A stretch of DNA of 64,000 nt from UBA5109 sp038148755 (GTDB lineage: Bacteria > Pseudomonadota > Gammaproteobacteria > Pseudomonadales > Pseudohongiellaceae): positions 1 to 64,000 of the forward strand of contig JAYQWA010000006.1 in assembly GCA_038148755.1 (NCBI GenBank), given 5' to 3'. Made by a program: the position numbers and the translations under genes. The first letter of the stretch is position 1. Each line of letters opens with the position of its first letter. Below are positions 62,362 through 64,000 of the stretch, one piece after another. The notes beneath the pieces are model-generated. The model worked only from the letters and a program-made list of their open reading frames with translations. It was not told the DNA's origin and did not search any database.

Positions 62362-64000
62362 TCAGTCGTCTTTACTGAGACCCAGAGCATCGAGCACCAA
62401 TTTTTCTTGCTGCGCAACATGCAAGGCTGTATAGCCGGCGGCTGGTGAAGCAGATAGATCCCTGCCCGCATAAGTCAATACCAACTCCGGATTAAGTCTC
62501 CTTAATACATTTTTCATGTGATGCTGACTCGGGTACCAGGCACCCATGTTTTGAGGTTCTTCCTGACACCAGATCGCTTCTTTTAAGTTTTCATAGGGTG
62601 TCAGCATTTTATGCAGGGTGTCTTCCGGAAAAGGATACAACTGTTCCAAACGCAGAATAGCCACATGCTCAAGCCCTTCTTCCCGACGTTTGGCACGTAA
62701 TTCATAATAAACCTTGCCGCTACACATAATCGCCCGCGTGACTTTTTTTGGATCAATATCATCAGTTTCTCGCAACACTCTGTGAAAGCGACCATTTGCC
62801 AAATCCTCATAACTGGAAATGGCTTCTTTATGCCTTAACAGGCTTTTTGGGGTCATTACCACCAAGGGCTTTCTCAGGGGGCGCATCATTTGTCTGCGTA
62901 ACATGTGAAAAATCTGCGCCGGGTTTGTTGGAACACAAACCTGAATATTGCCTTCTGCACAAAGCTGCAAAAATCTTTCCAGACGCGCAGAAGAGTGCTC
63001 AGGTCCCTGTCCTTCGTAACCATGAGGCAAAAACATAGTAAGGCCACATAACCTTTCCCATTTTATTTCACCGCTACTTACGAACTGATCAATAACCACC
63101 TGGGCACCATTAGCGAAATCACCAAATTGTGCTTCCCAAATGACCAAAGCATCAGGGCGCGTAGTGGCATAACCATATTCAAAAGCAAGCACCGCTTCTT
63201 CAGACAGTAATGAATCATAAATGACGAATTTGCGTTGAGATTCCGAGATGAAACTTAGAGGCACATAAGGTTCGCCGGTCACTTGATCATATAAAACCGC
63301 ATGTCGATGAGAAAAGGTGCCACGTCCCACATCCTGGCCAGTAAGACGAACTTTATAGTTATTATCTACCAAGCTGGCATAGGCAAGAAGTTCTGCTCCG
63401 CCCCAGTCAAAAGGCTGCTCCCCATTTGCCATGGCAGCTCTCGATTCCAGTACTTTTGCTACCTGCCTGTTGACCTTAAATCCTTCAGGAATCTCTACTA
63501 ATTTATGAGCAAGCTCTTTCAGCTTATCTAAATTAATGGTCGTATCACATTTCATGTCTGTGTCATGACCAAGATACGGACGCCAATCAACAAAAAGCGC
63601 TGTATTAGGAGCATGTACTAGACTTTTAACGACATGCGTTCCTTCATCTAAAGCTTTACGATAACTAGTATTCATTTCGTCAGCTTCTGCTTGAGAAATC
63701 AAACCTTCAGCAATTAGTTTTTTTGCATAAAGTGTACGAGTCGTTGGCTGTTTTTTAATAACGTCATACATAAGTGGCTGGGTTGCAGAAGGCTCATCTG
63801 TTTCATTGTGCCCACGACGCCTGTAACAAATTAAATCAACGACCACGTCTTTTCTGAATTTGTTTCGGAAATCCAACGCGAGCTGAGTTACAAATAACAC
63901 AGCTTCAGGATCATCGCCATTCACATGGAAAATAGGCGCCTGCACCATTTTAGCCACATCGGTACAGTATTCTGTTGAGCGAGCATCATCCTGCCGACTG
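62362..64000 (-). CDS. sucA: 2-oxoglutarate dehydrogenase E1, C-terminal part
   Basis: The frame runs off the right edge; about 545 codons are visible. DARSTEYCTDVAKMVQAPIF is the segment after the thiamine-binding region. CYRRRGHNETDEPSATQPLM, TGQDVGRGTFSHRHAVLYDQ and FLPHGYEGQGPEHSSARLER are E1 signatures. The missing part is the N-terminal third and the thiamine-diphosphate site. It is upstream of sucB by 38 bases, so sucA-sucB-lpd-sucC-sucD form one leftward operon whose promoter lies outside. Confidence 0.97.
   Translation of the reverse strand, partial: SRQDDARSTEYCTDVAKMVQAPIFHVNGDDPEAVLFVTQLALDFRNKFRKDVVVDLICYRRRGHNETDEPSATQPLMYDVIKKQPTTRTLYAKKLIAEGLISQAEADEMNTSYRKALDEGTHVVKSLVHAPNTALFVDWRPYLGHDTDMKCDTTINLDKLKELAHKLVEIPEGFKVNRQVAKVLESRAAMANGEQPFDWGGAELLAYASLVDNNYKVRLTGQDVGRGTFSHRHAVLYDQVTGEPYVPLSFISESQRKFVIYDSLLSEEAVLAFEYGYATTRPDALVIWEAQFGDFANGAQVVIDQFVSSGEIKWERLCGLTMFLPHGYEGQGPEHSSARLERFLQLCAEGNIQVCVPTNPAQIFHMLRRQMMRPLRKPLVVMTPKSLLRHKEAISSYEDLANGRFHRVLRETDDIDPKKVTRAIMCSGKVYYELRAKRREEGLEHVAILRLEQLYPFPEDTLHKMLTPYENLKEAIWCQEEPQNMGAWYPSQHHMKNVLRRLNPELVLTYAGRDLSASPAAGYTALHVAQQEKLVLDALGLSKDD

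Noticed and set aside
1..64000. CRISPR array, tRNA, rRNA, insertion sequence or prophage
   Set aside because: Gaps between genes are short, I saw no regularly spaced repeats, no cloverleaf-like sequence, no transposase or phage genes and no terminal inverted repeats.

Overview
The window is a chromosomal stretch from a gammaproteobacterium, densely packed and moderately AT-rich by eye. The gene order supports this: leuC-leuD-asd-fimV-truA-trpF-trpBA-accD-folC-SPOR-cvpA-purF, gpsA-DUF4389-sixA, folE/prmB/aroC and sucABlpdCD are neighbourhoods familiar from Pseudomonas-like and related gammaproteobacteria. A monomeric NADP isocitrate dehydrogenase, a TonB2/TtpC-type energiser operon and an orphan IorB-like molybdoenzyme fit an aerobic, possibly marine heterotroph. 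I cannot name the genus. I see no rRNA, tRNA, CRISPR array, insertion sequence or prophage.

Layout. 1-4.9 kb: an AddAB-like nuclease/helicase pair, the first gene cut by the window edge. 4.9-14.4 kb: DAHP synthase, an MscS channel, topA, ilvE, tatD, a peptidase gene interrupted by a stop codon, a glutaredoxin-like gene and pyrD. 14.5-21.6 kb: a six-gene MoxR/Bat operon (moxR, DUF58, DUF4381, two von Willebrand A proteins, BatD). 21.6-22.8 kb: an Hsp20 gene with a possible RNA thermometer, a DUF1653 gene, and a 343-base stretch holding a MoxR N-terminal stub and a possible 40-aa ORF. 22.8-38.8 kb: a long leftward run of biosynthetic genes for purines, folate, fatty acids, tryptophan, lysine/threonine/methionine (asd), leucine and chorismate, with the polar hub gene fimV and truA inside. 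38.8-42.5 kb: folE, sixA, a DUF4389 gene, gpsA and cysE. 42.7-45.7 kb: a secreted lectin-like protein and the IorB-like molybdopterin subunit. 45.9-51.9 kb: argS, icd and htpG, the last with a sigma-32-like promoter. 52.0-57.2 kb: a TonB energiser operon (DUF3450, long ExbB, short ExbB, ExbD, TonB, TPR). 57.5-64 kb: sucA (partial), sucB, lpd, sucC and sucD.

How it fits together. DAHP synthase, aroC and trpFBA are parts of aromatic synthesis. icd feeds 2-oxoglutarate to the sucAB-lpd complex, and sucCD then makes succinate and ATP or GTP. Asd and leuCD supply amino acids, but leuB is missing from its usual place; a terminator sits there instead.

The main oddities are: truA has no ATG, GTG or TTG able to start the full protein, and appears to begin with ATA in what looks like a mutated ATGA overlap with fimV; an M15/VanY peptidase frame is broken by one in-frame TAA; a 26-codon MoxR stub lies downstream of purF; and several genes use GTG or TTG starts. 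I did not find a clear new multi-gene system. The most promising leads are these start/stop anomalies, the hsp20 leader and the orphan lectin/IorB pair.
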